A stretch of 64,000 nucleotides of DNA, taken from assembly GCF_000829415.1 (NCBI RefSeq), contig NZ_AP014637.1:2306001-2370000 (forward strand), in the 5' to 3' direction. The DNA is from Pseudomonas sp. StFLB209 (GTDB lineage: Bacteria > Pseudomonadota > Gammaproteobacteria > Pseudomonadales > Pseudomonadaceae). The position numbers and the translations under genes are program-made. Below, in pieces: positions 57,281 through 64,000 of the stretch. The notes under the pieces were generated by a model. The model was not told the DNA's origin. It made no database searches and saw nothing but the letters and a program-made list of their open reading frames with translations. The number at the start of each line of letters is the position of its first letter. Position 1 is the first letter of the stretch.

Positions 57281-58327
57281 TTAAGTGCTCTCTCGTTCTA
57301 TCAGTTGGCAATCGAGCAGGTTCAACCGCTGGATATCCCCGCTCACCGGCAACACCCCCAGGCTTTGTAAAACCCGTTGCGCGGCCAGTACGCCGATCTC
57401 CAGCGCCGGGGGCTTGATGGTGCTCAGGCTGGGCAGCAGCATCTCGGCGAACGCATAGTCGCCAAAGCCCATCACCGCGCAGTCTTGTGGAATTCTCAGG
57501 CCGGCCCGTTGCCCGGCCAGCAGCCCGCCGGCGGCCAGGTTGTCGTTGGCAAACACGATCGCATCAGGGCGGGTGGGGCTGTTCATCAGAGCGTGCATGG
57601 CCTGTTTGCCGGCTTCGAACGGGGTCAGCCCCGCTTGCGGGGTGAACACCCAGGGCTCCAGGCCCAGGGCCTGTAACGTTGCGGCGTAACCGTCGCGGCG
57701 CTCCAGTGCGCTGAAGTCGCCGGCCATGCTGTTGAGCACGAAGGCGATGCGCCGGTAGCCCTTGGCGTGCAGATGGCGGGTAGCGCTGACGCCCACTTGG
57801 TAATGGGAAAATCCGATCTGCATCGGGCCGCGCTCCGGGCGGTAGTCCCAGGTCTCGATCACCGGCATGTCGGCCTGCTCGATCATCTTCTCGGTGGCCG
57901 GGGTATGGAAATGACTGGTCAATACCAATGCTGCCGGTGACCAGCCGAGAAACGCGCGCACGGCGCTTTCTTCCTGCTCGGCAGAGAAGTAACTGGACGC
58001 CAACAGCAGTTGAAAACCGTGCTGGCTCAGGGTGTCGCTGAAGCCCTGAATGGTATTGGCAAAGATCGGCCCGGAGATATTGGGGATAACCATCGCGACC
58101 ACTTTACTGCGCGCCGAGGCCAGGCCGCCGGCGACCAGATTGGGTACATAGCCCAGCTCGTTGACCACGGCGGCGATGCGCTCGCGCAGGTCTGGCGAGA
58201 CTTGCTCGGGCTGGTTGAAGTAGCGCGAGATGGTAATCGCTGAAACCCCGACCTGTTTGGCCACCGTACTCAGGGTCACCCGGCCGGCGTTACGGCGCTT
58301 GCGTGTTGCGCTGGATTTTTCCGTCAT
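57281..58327 (-). CDS. LacI-family transcriptional regulator
   Basis: A 348-residue LacI/GalR protein. N-terminal HTH VTLSTVAKQVGVSAITISRYF (about 15-36) with the hinge helix region VPNLVAGGLASARSK, then the periplasmic-binding-like core (VVAMVIPNISGPIFANTIQG, NDNLAAGGLLAGQ, GFGDYAFAEMLLPSLSTI). Closest look is GntR/IdnR-type sugar-acid repressors. Start MTEKSSATRKRR is the last Met before the HTH. A perfect palindrome is found 87 bp upstream (58414-58425), between this gene and the receptor gene, so it likely controls both. Confidence 0.88.
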   Translation of the reverse strand: MTEKSSATRKRRNAGRVTLSTVAKQVGVSAITISRYFNQPEQVSPDLRERIAAVVNELGYVPNLVAGGLASARSKVVAMVIPNISGPIFANTIQGFSDTLSQHGFQLLLASSYFSAEQEESAVRAFLGWSPAALVLTSHFHTPATEKMIEQADMPVIETWDYRPERGPMQIGFSHYQVGVSATRHLHAKGYRRIAFVLNSMAGDFSALERRDGYAATLQALGLEPWVFTPQAGLTPFEAGKQAMHALMNSPTRPDAIVFANDNLAAGGLLAGQRAGLRIPQDCAVMGFGDYAFAEMLLPSLSTIKPPALEIGVLAAQRVLQSLGVLPVSGDIQRLNLLDCQLIEREST

Positions 58328-58411
58328 GCTCGAAGGCTTATAAAACTTAACGATATATAAAAGTAATTTTTCAGTATTTGACGCTCTATGTGCCAATTTC
58401 TGATACTTGCG

Positions 58412-58427
58412 ATGTTAGCGCTAACGT
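58412..58427. promoter_or_regulatory. LacI-type operator
   Basis: GTTAGCGCTAAC (58414-58425) is a perfect palindrome with central CG, the classical form for LacI-family sites; an A/T pair extends it two bases out on each side. It lies between the divergent LacI-type gene and the TonB-receptor gene. Confidence 0.78.
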
Positions 58428-58538
58428 CATGGTTTGTCTGCTACTCGCTGCCGCGAATGCCGAATCAAGTTAGCAGACAATCAGCGGTCGATGCGTGGGG
58501 CATTGGCGAGGTTCGGCACATTTAAAGCAGGCACACAG

Positions 58539-60821
58539 ATGCAGACAACACTTGGGGGCGGTACGCAACACACTCTTCTGGCGCAGGCCATTCATCATGC
58601 TGGCGCTCAGCCGAATAGCCGACGTGCAGGCCGTTGCGCCTGGTTGCTGCTGGGCCTGGCGAGCCTGCCACTGGCGCCCGGCGCGGCCCTGGCCGAGACT
58701 GGCCAGAATGCCAGCGATGCACCGGTGCTCAACGCCGTGACGGTCACCGCCACGCGCCGTGAAGAGTCGCTACAGAAAGTCCCGGTGGCGGTCTCGGTGG
58801 TCGAGGGCGAGCAACTGGAGCGCGACAACCGCAATGGTGTGGCCAGCCTGGTGCAACAGGTGCCGACCCTGAATTTCCGCACCGGTGCTTCGAACAAGGA
58901 CACCTCGTTGTTCATTCGTGGCGTGGGCACCATCTCCACCTCGCCGGGTGTCGAGCCGACCGTGGCCACGGTGATCGACGGTGTGGTGCTTGGCCGTCCG
59001 GGCCAGGCGACCCTGGACCTGCTCGACCTGGAGCGCATCGAAGTGCTGCGCGGCCCGCAGGGTACGCTGTTTGGCAAGAACGCTTCGGCCGGTGTACTGA
59101 ACGTGGTGAGCAAGGCGCCGAGCGCCGAGACCCATGGCTACATCGACCAGTCGTGGTACACCGGCAATGAAAGCCGGACCCGCTTCGGGATTGGCGGCAG
59201 CCTGATTCCCGACACCCTCAAAGGCTCGCTGACCACCCTGTTCGGCAGCTATGACGGCAATGTGGATAACAAACTCAACGGCCAGGAAGTCAACGGCTAT
59301 AACCGTAAAGGCATTCGCGGCAAGCTGGAGTTCACCCCTAACGACGACATCACGTTCACCCTGATCGGTGATTACCAGCAGGCCCATGACGACGCGCCCA
59401 ACGGGGTGGTCAGCAAAGCGCTGACCCCGGCGTTTGGCGCGGCGCTGGCGCCGGTACGTGCCGACAGCGACAACCGTGATGTGCTCAGCGATTACCGCAG
59501 CCATGTCGATGATGTGAACAAGGGTTTGTCTGGCCAGCTGGACTGGCAACTGGGCGACTTCACCCTGACATCGATCACCGCCTGGCGCGGCTGGGATAAC
59601 ACCCAGTACCAGGACGGCGACCGCCTCGGGGCGATCACCAGCGCCTTTGCCGGCACTGAAGACAAAGGTCAGCTCGACTACAACCAGTACTCTCAGGAGC
59701 TGCGTCTTGCTTCGCCCAAAGGCGAGTTCGTCGAATACGTCGGCGGTCTGTTCTACATGTACGGCAAGAGTGACGAAACCTACCAGCGCACACTGATCAC
59801 CCCGACCAGCCGCGACCGTGGTATCGCCGACTACAGCACCACCAACCAGAGTTATTCGGTGTTCGGTGAAAGCACCTTCAATCTGACCCCGGATCTGCGC
59901 GCCATTGCCGGTCTGCGCTGGACCCACGACAAGCTCGAATACGATCACCGGCGGGTTTCGACCTCGGCGGTCACGGTCAGCGGTATCCAGCCGGCCACCA
60001 GCAGTTCGGGTAGCGTGGACGAAGACGGCAAATCTGGCCGCCTGGGCCTGCAGTACGACCTGAGCGATACGGTGACCAGCTACGTGACCTACTCGCGTGG
60101 CTACAAAGGCCCGGCGTACAACGTGTTCTTCAACATGCAGCCACGTGACACTGACGCGCTCAAGCCGGAGACCTCCAACACCTGGGAAGTGGGCATCAAG
60201 GCCAGCGCCTGGAATAACCGCCTGACCACCAACCTGGCGGTGTTCCACAGCGACTACGACAACTATCAGGCGAACTTCTTCGACAGCGTCGCCGGCCAGG
60301 TGGTGACCCGGCTGATCAACGCCGGTAGCGTGAAGACCGAGGGCGTCGAACTCGACTATGCGCTGCAGGTGACCTCGCAGTTCAAACTCTCCGGTGCCCT
60401 GGCCTACACCAAGGCGCGCATCGACACCTTTGCCTGCCCGGCCGGCGCCGCCGCCTCGTGCAACGTCGATGGCAAGACCCTGCCGTACAGCCCGGACTGG
60501 AAAAGCTATGTCCGTGCCGACTACAGCATCCCGCTGGACAACGGCCTGGATATCGAGCTGAGCACCGATTACGCCTGGCAGAGCGAAGTGCAGTACGACA
60601 TCAGCCAGAACGTCGACACCAAGCAGGGCGCCTACGGCATCTGGAACGCCAGCGTGGCCCTGGCCGACTACAACGCTGGCTGGCGCGTAGCGCTGCTGGG
60701 CAAGAACCTGGCCGACAAGTCGTATTCGCCGATGCTGGCCACCGGCGGCAACTACATCTACCGCGCCGTTCCGCGTGACGATGAGCGCTACTTTGGCGTG
60801 CAACTGCGTAAAGACTTCTGA
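58539..60821 (+). CDS. TonB-dependent outer-membrane receptor
   Basis: A 760-residue receptor. Signal peptide about 30-52 (CAWLLLGLASLPLAPGAALA) after an unusually long polar start. TonB box region VLNAVTVTATRR, plug domain with VPVAVSVVEGEQLERD and LRGPQGTLFGKNASAGVLN, then a beta barrel with NTWEVGIKASAWN and a C-terminal phenylalanine (YFGVQLRKDF). It imports a scarce substrate; the downstream monooxygenase and SsuA-like gene suggest an organosulfur compound, not iron. The start is uncertain: an in-frame ATG 16 codons earlier also exists and no strong SD marks either. Confidence 0.88.
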   Translation: MQTTLGGGTQHTLLAQAIHHAGAQPNSRRAGRCAWLLLGLASLPLAPGAALAETGQNASDAPVLNAVTVTATRREESLQKVPVAVSVVEGEQLERDNRNGVASLVQQVPTLNFRTGASNKDTSLFIRGVGTISTSPGVEPTVATVIDGVVLGRPGQATLDLLDLERIEVLRGPQGTLFGKNASAGVLNVVSKAPSAETHGYIDQSWYTGNESRTRFGIGGSLIPDTLKGSLTTLFGSYDGNVDNKLNGQEVNGYNRKGIRGKLEFTPNDDITFTLIGDYQQAHDDAPNGVVSKALTPAFGAALAPVRADSDNRDVLSDYRSHVDDVNKGLSGQLDWQLGDFTLTSITAWRGWDNTQYQDGDRLGAITSAFAGTEDKGQLDYNQYSQELRLASPKGEFVEYVGGLFYMYGKSDETYQRTLITPTSRDRGIADYSTTNQSYSVFGESTFNLTPDLRAIAGLRWTHDKLEYDHRRVSTSAVTVSGIQPATSSSGSVDEDGKSGRLGLQYDLSDTVTSYVTYSRGYKGPAYNVFFNMQPRDTDALKPETSNTWEVGIKASAWNNRLTTNLAVFHSDYDNYQANFFDSVAGQVVTRLINAGSVKTEGVELDYALQVTSQFKLSGALAYTKARIDTFACPAGAAASCNVDGKTLPYSPDWKSYVRADYSIPLDNGLDIELSTDYAWQSEVQYDISQNVDTKQGAYGIWNASVALADYNAGWRVALLGKNLADKSYSPMLATGGNYIYRAVPRDDERYFGVQLRKDF

Positions 60822-60840
60822 CAGTGCTGCACGGTTTTCT

Positions 60841-60902
60841 GTAGGAGCCGCTTTAGCGGCGAAGACTCGAGGCTAAAGCTTCGCGGCTGAAGCCGCTCCT
60901 AC
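60841..60902. repeat. REP pair (type B) between the receptor and LLM genes
   Basis: GTAGGAGCCGCTTTAGCGGC and inverted GAAGCCGCTCCTAC with a spacer that repeats GGCTAAAG. Confidence 0.78.
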
Positions 60903-60981
60903 GGGCCTTGTGTTCGCAGCCTGTGTTTACCTCTACAACCCTATTGCGTGCGACAACCCTCAAAACCAAGGAGTCGTATAG

Positions 60982-62310
60982 ATGAACAAGCCTGCCCGCC
61001 AACTGAAACTGGGCGCATTCCTGATGGCCACCGGGCACCACGTCGCGGCCTGGCGTCATCCAGAGGTCCCCGCCAACGCGGGGCTGGATATCAAGCACTA
61101 CCGGCATCTGGCCCAGGTGGCCGAGGCGGCGCGTTTCGATGCGCTGTTCGTGGCCGACAGCGTGGCAGCAGCGACCGGTGATATCGCCAGCCGCATGGCA
61201 CGCTCGGATCACTTCGAGCCGCTGACCCTGCTGTCGGCGCTCAGCGCGGTGACCGAGCGCATCGGCCTGATCGCCACGGCGACCACCACCTATAACGAGC
61301 CGTACCACGTGGCGCGCAAGTTTGCCTCGCTCGATCACCTGTCCGGCGGGCGTGCCGGCTGGAATCTGGTGACCTCCGACGCGGCGGCCGAAGCGCAGAA
61401 CTTCGGTCTGGATGAGCATGTCGGTCACGCCGACCGCTACAGCCGGGCACAGGAGTTTCACCAGGTGGTGACCGGCTTGTGGGACAGCTGGGGCGATGAT
61501 GCTTTTACTCGTGACAAGGCCAGCGGTGAGTACTACGACCCGGCCAGGCTGCATGTGCTGGATCACCAGGGCGAGCACTTTCGGGTCAAGGGGCCGCTGA
61601 ACGTGGCGCGTTCGCCGCAGGGGCAGCCGGTGGTGGTACAGGCCGGCTCTTCGGAAGTGGGCCGTGACCTGGCGGCGCGCACCGCTGAAGTGGTGTTCAC
61701 CGCGCAAACTTCGCTGGCCAGTGCTCAAGCCTTCTATGCCGACCTCAAGGGGCGGCTGGCAGCGTATGGGCGCAGTCAGGATTCGCTGAAGATCATGCCC
61801 GGTGTGCTGATCGTGGTGGCCGAGACTGAAGAGGCCGCCAAGGCGAAGTTCGAGTCGTTTCAGGAACTGGTCGAGCCGCAGGTGGGCGTGGCGTTGCTGG
61901 GGCGCATGCTGGGCAATTTCGATTTGTCTGGCTATCCGCTGGACGGGCCGCTGCCGGAGCTGCCGCTGACTGACAGCGGTCAGCGCAGCCGCCAGCAATT
62001 GCTGACTGAGCTGGCTGCCCGGGAGAACCTGAACCTGGCGCAACTGGGGCGACGGATTGCCGGTGGCCGTGGGCATTACAGCCTGATCGGCACCCCTGAA
62101 CAGATTGCCGATGAGTTGCAGCACTGGTTTGAAAACGGTGCGGCCGATGGCTTCAACGTGCTGGTGCCGCACCTGCCTGGCGGGCTGGAGGATGTTGCCC
62201 GGCTGCTGGTGCCGGAGCTGCAACGCCGTGGCCTGTTCCGCACCGAATATGAAGGCACCACCCTGCGCGAAAATCTGGGGCTGCAACGGCCCGCCAACCG
62301 ATTTGAATGA
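60982..62310 (+). CDS. LLM-class FMN-dependent monooxygenase (NtaA/SnaA/DszA/SoxA type)
   Basis: A 442-residue luciferase-like barrel. Typical blocks: LGAFLMATGHHVAAWRHPE, ATTTYNEPYHVARKFASLDH, GRAGWNLVTSDAAAEAQNF, DRYSRAQEF and PQGQPVVVQAGSSEVGRDLAART. Members oxidise nitrilotriacetate, dibenzothiophene sulfone and similar compounds using FMNH2 and oxygen. The SsuA-like neighbour favours a sulfur-containing substrate. AAGGAG is 9 nt before the ATG. No flavin reductase is visible in the window. Confidence 0.9.
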   Translation: MNKPARQLKLGAFLMATGHHVAAWRHPEVPANAGLDIKHYRHLAQVAEAARFDALFVADSVAAATGDIASRMARSDHFEPLTLLSALSAVTERIGLIATATTTYNEPYHVARKFASLDHLSGGRAGWNLVTSDAAAEAQNFGLDEHVGHADRYSRAQEFHQVVTGLWDSWGDDAFTRDKASGEYYDPARLHVLDHQGEHFRVKGPLNVARSPQGQPVVVQAGSSEVGRDLAARTAEVVFTAQTSLASAQAFYADLKGRLAAYGRSQDSLKIMPGVLIVVAETEEAAKAKFESFQELVEPQVGVALLGRMLGNFDLSGYPLDGPLPELPLTDSGQRSRQQLLTELAARENLNLAQLGRRIAGGRGHYSLIGTPEQIADELQHWFENGAADGFNVLVPHLPGGLEDVARLLVPELQRRGLFRTEYEGTTLRENLGLQRPANRFE

Positions 62311-62322
62311 GGTCTATTACCG

Positions 62323-63258
62323 ATGAAACCACTGGCATTGCTCAGCGCCGCTCTGGCCTTTTGCGGCTTGATCAATACGGCCGTTGCCGCTGACCCGGAG
62401 ACGTTGCGGATTGGCTTTCAGAAAGGCTCGATTCCGCTGGTTCTGGCCAAAGAGCATCAATTGCTGGAGAAGCGCTTTGCCAAGACGCAGATCAAGTGGG
62501 TCGAGTTTCCGGCCGGGCCGCAGATGCTTGAAGCGTTGAATGTCGGCAGCCTGGACATCGCCTCGACGGGTGATATTCCGCCGATCTTCGCCCAGGTCGC
62601 CGGGGCGGATCTGGTGTATGTCGGCGCCGAGCCGGCCAAGCCACAAGCCGAGGTGATTCTGGTGCGCAAGGACAGCGCCTTGCAGAAAATCGAGGACCTC
62701 AAGGGCCGCAAGGTCGCCTTGCAGAAAGGCTCCAGCGCCAACAATCTGGTGCTGCGCGCCTTGCTCAAGGCCGGATTGACGTTCAAGGATATCCAGCCGA
62801 TCTATCTGAGCCCGGCTGATGCCCGGGCGGCCTTTGAAAATGGCAGCGTCGATGCCTGGGCGATCTGGGACCCGTACTACTCCATCGCGCTGGTTGAAGG
62901 GCATAGCCGGCTATTGGCCGACGGTACGGGGCTGGGCTTGTCCGGTCCGGTCTACACTGCCCGACGTGGGTTCGCACAGCAGCATCCGGCGTTTGTCCAG
63001 CAGGTGCTGGATGAGCTGACGGCTGCCGATGACCTGACCCGCAGCCAGCGCGAGCAGAGCATCGAGATCCTGACCCGCAGCATGGGCCTGCCGGCCGAGG
63101 TGATCGCTCTGTACATCGACCACCGTCCGGTCTCGCCGAGCCTGCCGATTACCCCTGAGATCATCAAGGCGCAGCAGGTGACTGCGGACCTGTTCTACGA
63201 TAACCGTCTGCTGCCCAGGAAAATCGATGTCAGCAAGGCGGTCTGGCACAGCCATTGA
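62323..63258 (+). CDS. SsuA-like aliphatic-sulfonate ABC transporter substrate-binding protein
   Basis: A 311-residue periplasmic binding protein: signal peptide MKPLALLSAALAFC...AVA, then RIGFQKGSIPLVLAKE, STGDIPPIFAQVAG, LKGRKVALQKGSSANNLVLRALLKAG and AWAIWDPYYSIAL, all usual in SsuA-type proteins. It captures sulfonates or sulfate esters. It starts 12 bp after the LLM gene, so both are one transcript. The permease and ATPase genes are not in the window and may follow beyond 64 kb or be shared. Confidence 0.9.
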   Translation: MKPLALLSAALAFCGLINTAVAADPETLRIGFQKGSIPLVLAKEHQLLEKRFAKTQIKWVEFPAGPQMLEALNVGSLDIASTGDIPPIFAQVAGADLVYVGAEPAKPQAEVILVRKDSALQKIEDLKGRKVALQKGSSANNLVLRALLKAGLTFKDIQPIYLSPADARAAFENGSVDAWAIWDPYYSIALVEGHSRLLADGTGLGLSGPVYTARRGFAQQHPAFVQQVLDELTAADDLTRSQREQSIEILTRSMGLPAEVIALYIDHRPVSPSLPITPEIIKAQQVTADLFYDNRLLPRKIDVSKAVWHSH

Positions 63259-63262
63259 TCCC

Positions 63263-63302
63263 GTAGGAGCTGCTTTAGCAGCGAAGGCTTCCCGGCTAAA
63301 GC
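63263..63302. repeat. single degenerate REP
   Basis: GTAGGAGCTGCTTTAGCAGC followed by a decayed partner (GGCTAAAGCGGGCC). In the gap before the aldo/keto reductase gene. Confidence 0.6.
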
Positions 63303-63362
63303 GGGCCACCGCCCGGCCGGGCTTACGGCGACGAAAACACCGAATTATTCAAGGAAATCCGC

Positions 63363-64000
63363 ATGACCTATATCGCTGCCGAAAACCGCTACAACGACAT
63401 GCTCTATCGTCGCACCGGGCGCAGTGGCTTGTTGCTGCCGGCGCTGTCGCTGGGGCTGTGGCACAACTTCGGTGACGCCACGCCGATCGATACCCAGCGC
63501 GCCATGCTACGCACTGCCTTCGACCTGGGCATTACCCACTTCGACCTGGCCAATAATTACGGCCCGCCCTATGGTAGCGCCGAGGTCAATTTCGGCCGTT
63601 TGCTGCGTGAAGACTTCAAGGCTTATCGCGACGAGCTGATCATCTCCACCAAGGCCGGTTGGGACATGTGGCCAGGTCCTTATGGTCAGGGCGGCGGGTC
63701 GCGCAAGTACGTGCTGGCCAGCCTCGATCAAAGTCTGCAACGGCTGGGTGTCGATTATGTCGACATCTTCTATTCGCACCGCTTCGACCCCGACACGCCG
63801 CTGGAAGAAACCGCTGGCGCACTGGCCACCGCCGTGCAGCAAGGCAAGGCGCTGTACATCGGCATCTCGTCTTACTCGGGCAGTAAAACCCGGGAAATCG
63901 CCGCGCTGCTCAAACAGTGGAATGTGCCGCTGCTGATTCATCAGCCGGCTTATAACCTGCTCAATCGCTGGGTGGAGAAAGACCTGCTTGATGCCACCGA
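63363..64000 (+). CDS. aldo/keto reductase (YghZ-like), 5' part; runs off the window
   Basis: The first 212 codons of an AKR. NDMLYRRTGRSGLLLPALSLG is the normal start. Catalytic residues are visible: Asp in THFDLANNYGPP with Tyr four residues on, Lys in IISTKAGWDMWPG, and His in IFYSHRFDPDTP. YghZ-type enzymes of about 330-350 residues reduce reactive aldehydes such as methylglyoxal. Behind the LLM and SsuA-like genes it may handle an aldehyde released by desulfonation; that is inference. AAGGAAA precedes the ATG. Confidence 0.9.
   Translation, partial: MTYIAAENRYNDMLYRRTGRSGLLLPALSLGLWHNFGDATPIDTQRAMLRTAFDLGITHFDLANNYGPPYGSAEVNFGRLLREDFKAYRDELIISTKAGWDMWPGPYGQGGGSRKYVLASLDQSLQRLGVDYVDIFYSHRFDPDTPLEETAGALATAVQQGKALYIGISSYSGSKTREIAALLKQWNVPLLIHQPAYNLLNRWVEKDLLDAT

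Noticed and set aside
58770..60803. 677-codon minus-strand frame opposite the TonB receptor
   Set aside because: Shadow frame; the plus strand has clear plug and barrel motifs.

Overview
The window comes from a high-GC Pseudomonas of the fluorescens/putida type. The evidence is an sahR-metK-tkt-epd-pgk-fba methionine-cycle/central-carbon block, the paired dgc and gbc glycine-betaine catabolic operons, a SAH riboswitch before ahcY, ligB, metF and many GTAGGAGC-type REP sequences. I see no tRNA, rRNA, CRISPR array, intact insertion sequence or prophage.

Layout. 1-6.0 kb: the end of a YceI protein, rhlE, metF, ahcY (behind a SAH riboswitch) and a YciA-type thioesterase. 6.0-12.4 kb: a complete L-threonate/tetronate operon read leftwards (ltnD-otnK-otnC-permease-otnI) below a DeoR-type regulator. 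12.5-18.6 kb: single housekeeping genes (CPA1 antiporter, EamA exporter, MAPEG protein, DUF1090 protein, ligB, LysE exporter). 19.1-34.0 kb: a contact-dependent inhibition (CDI) locus read leftwards, cdiB-cdiA-cdiI, followed by three orphan toxin/immunity modules of lower GC that lack proper starts. One of them keeps a frameshifted copy of the HINT segment that precedes the toxin in CdiA. 34.2-43.3 kb: metK and sahR, a perfect palindromic operator, then tkt, epd, pgk, three small lipoprotein genes and fba. 43.5-56.2 kb: DUF3010 and LprI-like genes; the dgc cluster (dipeptidase, DUF5943 protein, dgcA, dgcB, ETF alpha and beta) for dimethylglycine; a 940-bp non-coding stretch rich in DnaA boxes; and divergent gbcA/gbcB for glycine betaine. 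56.4-64 kb: an SDR, a LacI-type regulator, and a presumed sulfur-source module (TonB-dependent receptor, LLM monooxygenase, SsuA-like binding protein, aldo/keto reductase running off the end).

How the genes work together. metF, ahcY, metK and sahR belong to the methionine/SAM cycle, which betaine catabolism touches through methyl groups and one-carbon units. GbcAB demethylates betaine to dimethylglycine and DgcAB takes that to sarcosine; the ETF genes presumably carry the electrons. The threonate operon ends in dihydroxyacetone phosphate, which fba also uses. The CDI locus is an interbacterial weapon with a reservoir of alternative toxin tips.

Best candidates for something new: (1) the three-module orphan CDI toxin archive with its HINT homology tract; (2) a quasi-periodic repeat array with four exact and several near DnaA boxes between the dgc and gbc operons; (3) a 128-bp inverted-repeat mobile-like element in three copies whose arms show compensatory changes.
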